Assembly: GCA_024643825.1 (NCBI GenBank)
Contig: JAHEME010000177.1
Span: 1 to 6,367 of the forward strand
DNA length: 6,367 bases
Direction of reading: 5' to 3'
Source of the DNA: Chloroflexota bacterium
GTDB lineage: Bacteria; Chloroflexota; Anaerolineae; Aggregatilineales; UBA3940
Numbering within the stretch: position 1 is the first letter of the stretch; the number at the start of each line of letters is the position of its first letter. The notes beneath the pieces were generated by a model, which was given only the letters and a program-made list of their open reading frames with translations, had not been told where the DNA came from and made no database searches. The position numbers and the translations under genes were made by a program. Below, in pieces: positions 5,265 to 6,367 of this stretch.

Positions 5265-6367
5265 ATGAGTCAACCAAGTTGGATAGGCTATACCCTGGGG
5301 GGCCGCTACAAGATTGAAGAAATGCTCGGCCAGGGGGGGATGTCGAGCGTGTATCGGGCAACAGACCCCAACCTGCGAAGAACCGTAGCAGTTAAGCTCA
5401 TCCACCCGCATTTGTCAGGCAACCTTGAATTCGTTCGTCGCTTTGAAGAAGAAGCCGCAGCGGTGGCTCAACTGCGCCATCCGAACATCATTCAGGTGTT
5501 CGACTTCAACCATGATGGCGACACGTATTACATGGTGCTTGAATATGTCGAGGGGGAAACGCTCCAGGCAAATCTTAGAACTCTTAATGCAGCAGGTCAG
5601 CGGATGAAAACTGCTGATGTCGCGCGCATTGGGGCCGGGCTTGCCGACGCGGTGGATTACGCGCACAAGCGCGGCATGATTCATCGGGATATCAAACCCG
5701 CCAATGTAATGCTGAATCCTCAGGGGCAGCCCATCCTGATGGACTTTGGTATTGCCAAGATGATAGGGGGAACACAGCATACCGCGACGGGAGCCGTAGT
5801 CGGAACAGCGCTGTATATGTCGCCAGAACAGGCTCTTGGACAGCGCCCGACTTCGCAATCGGACATTTACTCTCTGGGTGTTACTCTGTTTGAGATGGTC
5901 GGCGGCCGACCGCCTTTTGAAGGCGATTCGACCATGACAGTCATGACCATGCATGTCAACGATCCTGTGCCTGATCTCAACCAGCTAAATCCAACCACCC
6001 CGCCTGTGCTCAAGAACATTATTGAAGATGCGTTGGTGAAAGAACCTAATCGGCGCACGCAAACGGCGGCAGAAGTTGCCACAACTCTGCGCGAGCTTGA
6101 CCCGACAACAGCCAGCACCCGCCGCAGCGACGCTCGCCCGGATGCTACTTTCATCGAGGCGCAGCCTTCGCCAGAATCAACTTTCATTGAGAGTTCTGAG
6201 TCTGCATCGCCTTTATGGACAGAGCGTATGGAGGCAGCGCCAGCGGCTCCTCCTATGGCCCCACCCAAACCGAGTGAGAAACGTGGCGGGCCGCCCATTG
6301 CGTTGATTGGTGGTGGGATCGGGGCCGTCGTCTTGATTGCCATTTGTGCTATTGTGGGGTTATTTGT
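5265..6367 (+). CDS. Hanks-type (PknB-like) transmembrane Ser/Thr protein kinase, 3' end outside window
   Basis: 367 codons are open and run off the right edge. Residues ~15-275 form a complete eukaryotic-type kinase domain: glycine loop GQGGMSSVY (22-30), ATP-binding K44, helix-C E63, catalytic HRDIKPAN (140-147) with D142 and N147, DFG 160-162, an activation loop with T170, T173, T175 and T181, SPE 186-188, D200 and R264. Every catalytic residue is present and the HRD arginine fits activation by loop phosphorylation. A linker (~280-342) rich in Pro, Ala, Ser and Thr contains two TFIE motifs (295-298, 306-309). A hydrophobic segment from ~344 to the edge is a membrane anchor, so an extracytoplasmic sensor domain is expected beyond the window. 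The gene follows the FHA exporter and lipoprotein on the same strand and probably shares their transcript. Likely substrates are itself and the FHA-ABC protein, by analogy with PknF and Rv1747. Confidence 0.93.
   Translation, partial: MSQPSWIGYTLGGRYKIEEMLGQGGMSSVYRATDPNLRRTVAVKLIHPHLSGNLEFVRRFEEEAAAVAQLRHPNIIQVFDFNHDGDTYYMVLEYVEGETLQANLRTLNAAGQRMKTADVARIGAGLADAVDYAHKRGMIHRDIKPANVMLNPQGQPILMDFGIAKMIGGTQHTATGAVVGTALYMSPEQALGQRPTSQSDIYSLGVTLFEMVGGRPPFEGDSTMTVMTMHVNDPVPDLNQLNPTTPPVLKNIIEDALVKEPNRRTQTAAEVATTLRELDPTTASTRRSDARPDATFIEAQPSPESTFIESSESASPLWTERMEAAPAAPPMAPPKPSEKRGGPPIALIGGGIGAVVLIAICAIVGLF

Noticed and set aside
5333..5339. Run of seven G's in the kinase glycine loop, a possible frameshift
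   Set aside because: The reading frame stays open on both sides and gives a normal GQGGMSSVY loop, so no frameshift is indicated.
5415..5954. 179-codon minus-strand open frame within the kinase gene
   Set aside because: It is antisense to the conserved kinase core; the plus frame carries all catalytic motifs, so this is a shadow.
1..6367. CRISPR array, tRNA, rRNA or tandem-repeat locus
   Set aside because: I saw no regularly spaced repeats, no tRNA-like cloverleaf and no rRNA-like segments; the window is nearly filled by protein-coding genes.

Overview
The window looks like a chromosomal stretch of a moderate-GC bacterium, and I infer Chloroflexota (Anaerolineae-like). The grounds are an FHA-FHA-FHA-ABC exporter with a Hanks-type kinase, a lipoprotein with an Ala/Gln/Thr-rich stalk, and an IS630-type transposase start. 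This placement is by style of protein, not by any marker gene.

Layout from left to right. The first ~80 bases hold the 5' end of a minus-strand IS630-like transposase that runs off the left edge. A non-coding stretch follows, with a rho-independent terminator-like hairpin (136-179) and a perfect 8-bp inverted repeat (180-198). Next comes a complete OmpR/PhoB-type response regulator (310-1011) with no histidine kinase beside it. A good sigma70-like promoter, overlapped by a 10-bp palindrome, lies in the gap before the largest gene (1109-4348). That gene encodes three FHA domains, an ABC ATPase and an ABC2/ABCG-like membrane domain whose last external loop carries a proline-rich and predicted coiled-coil insertion. 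A secreted, probably lipid-anchored protein with a lectin-like beta-sandwich C-terminus (4338-5174) overlaps its end by 11 bases. After a 90-base gap comes a Hanks-type Ser/Thr kinase (5265 to the right edge). It is intact through a transmembrane segment, and its extracytoplasmic part is cut off by the window.

The three right-hand genes read as one signalling and transport unit. The membrane kinase could phosphorylate threonines in itself or in the exporter's inter-FHA linker. The FHA domains would read those phosphothreonines and gate the ABC transporter, and the lipoprotein would act outside the membrane as a sensor or partner. The closest described parallel is mycobacterial PknF with the FHA-ABC exporter Rv1747. 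The third FHA domain, the external-loop insertion and the coupled lipoprotein are not part of that system. The response regulator could control the unit's promoter, but nothing in the sequence proves it.
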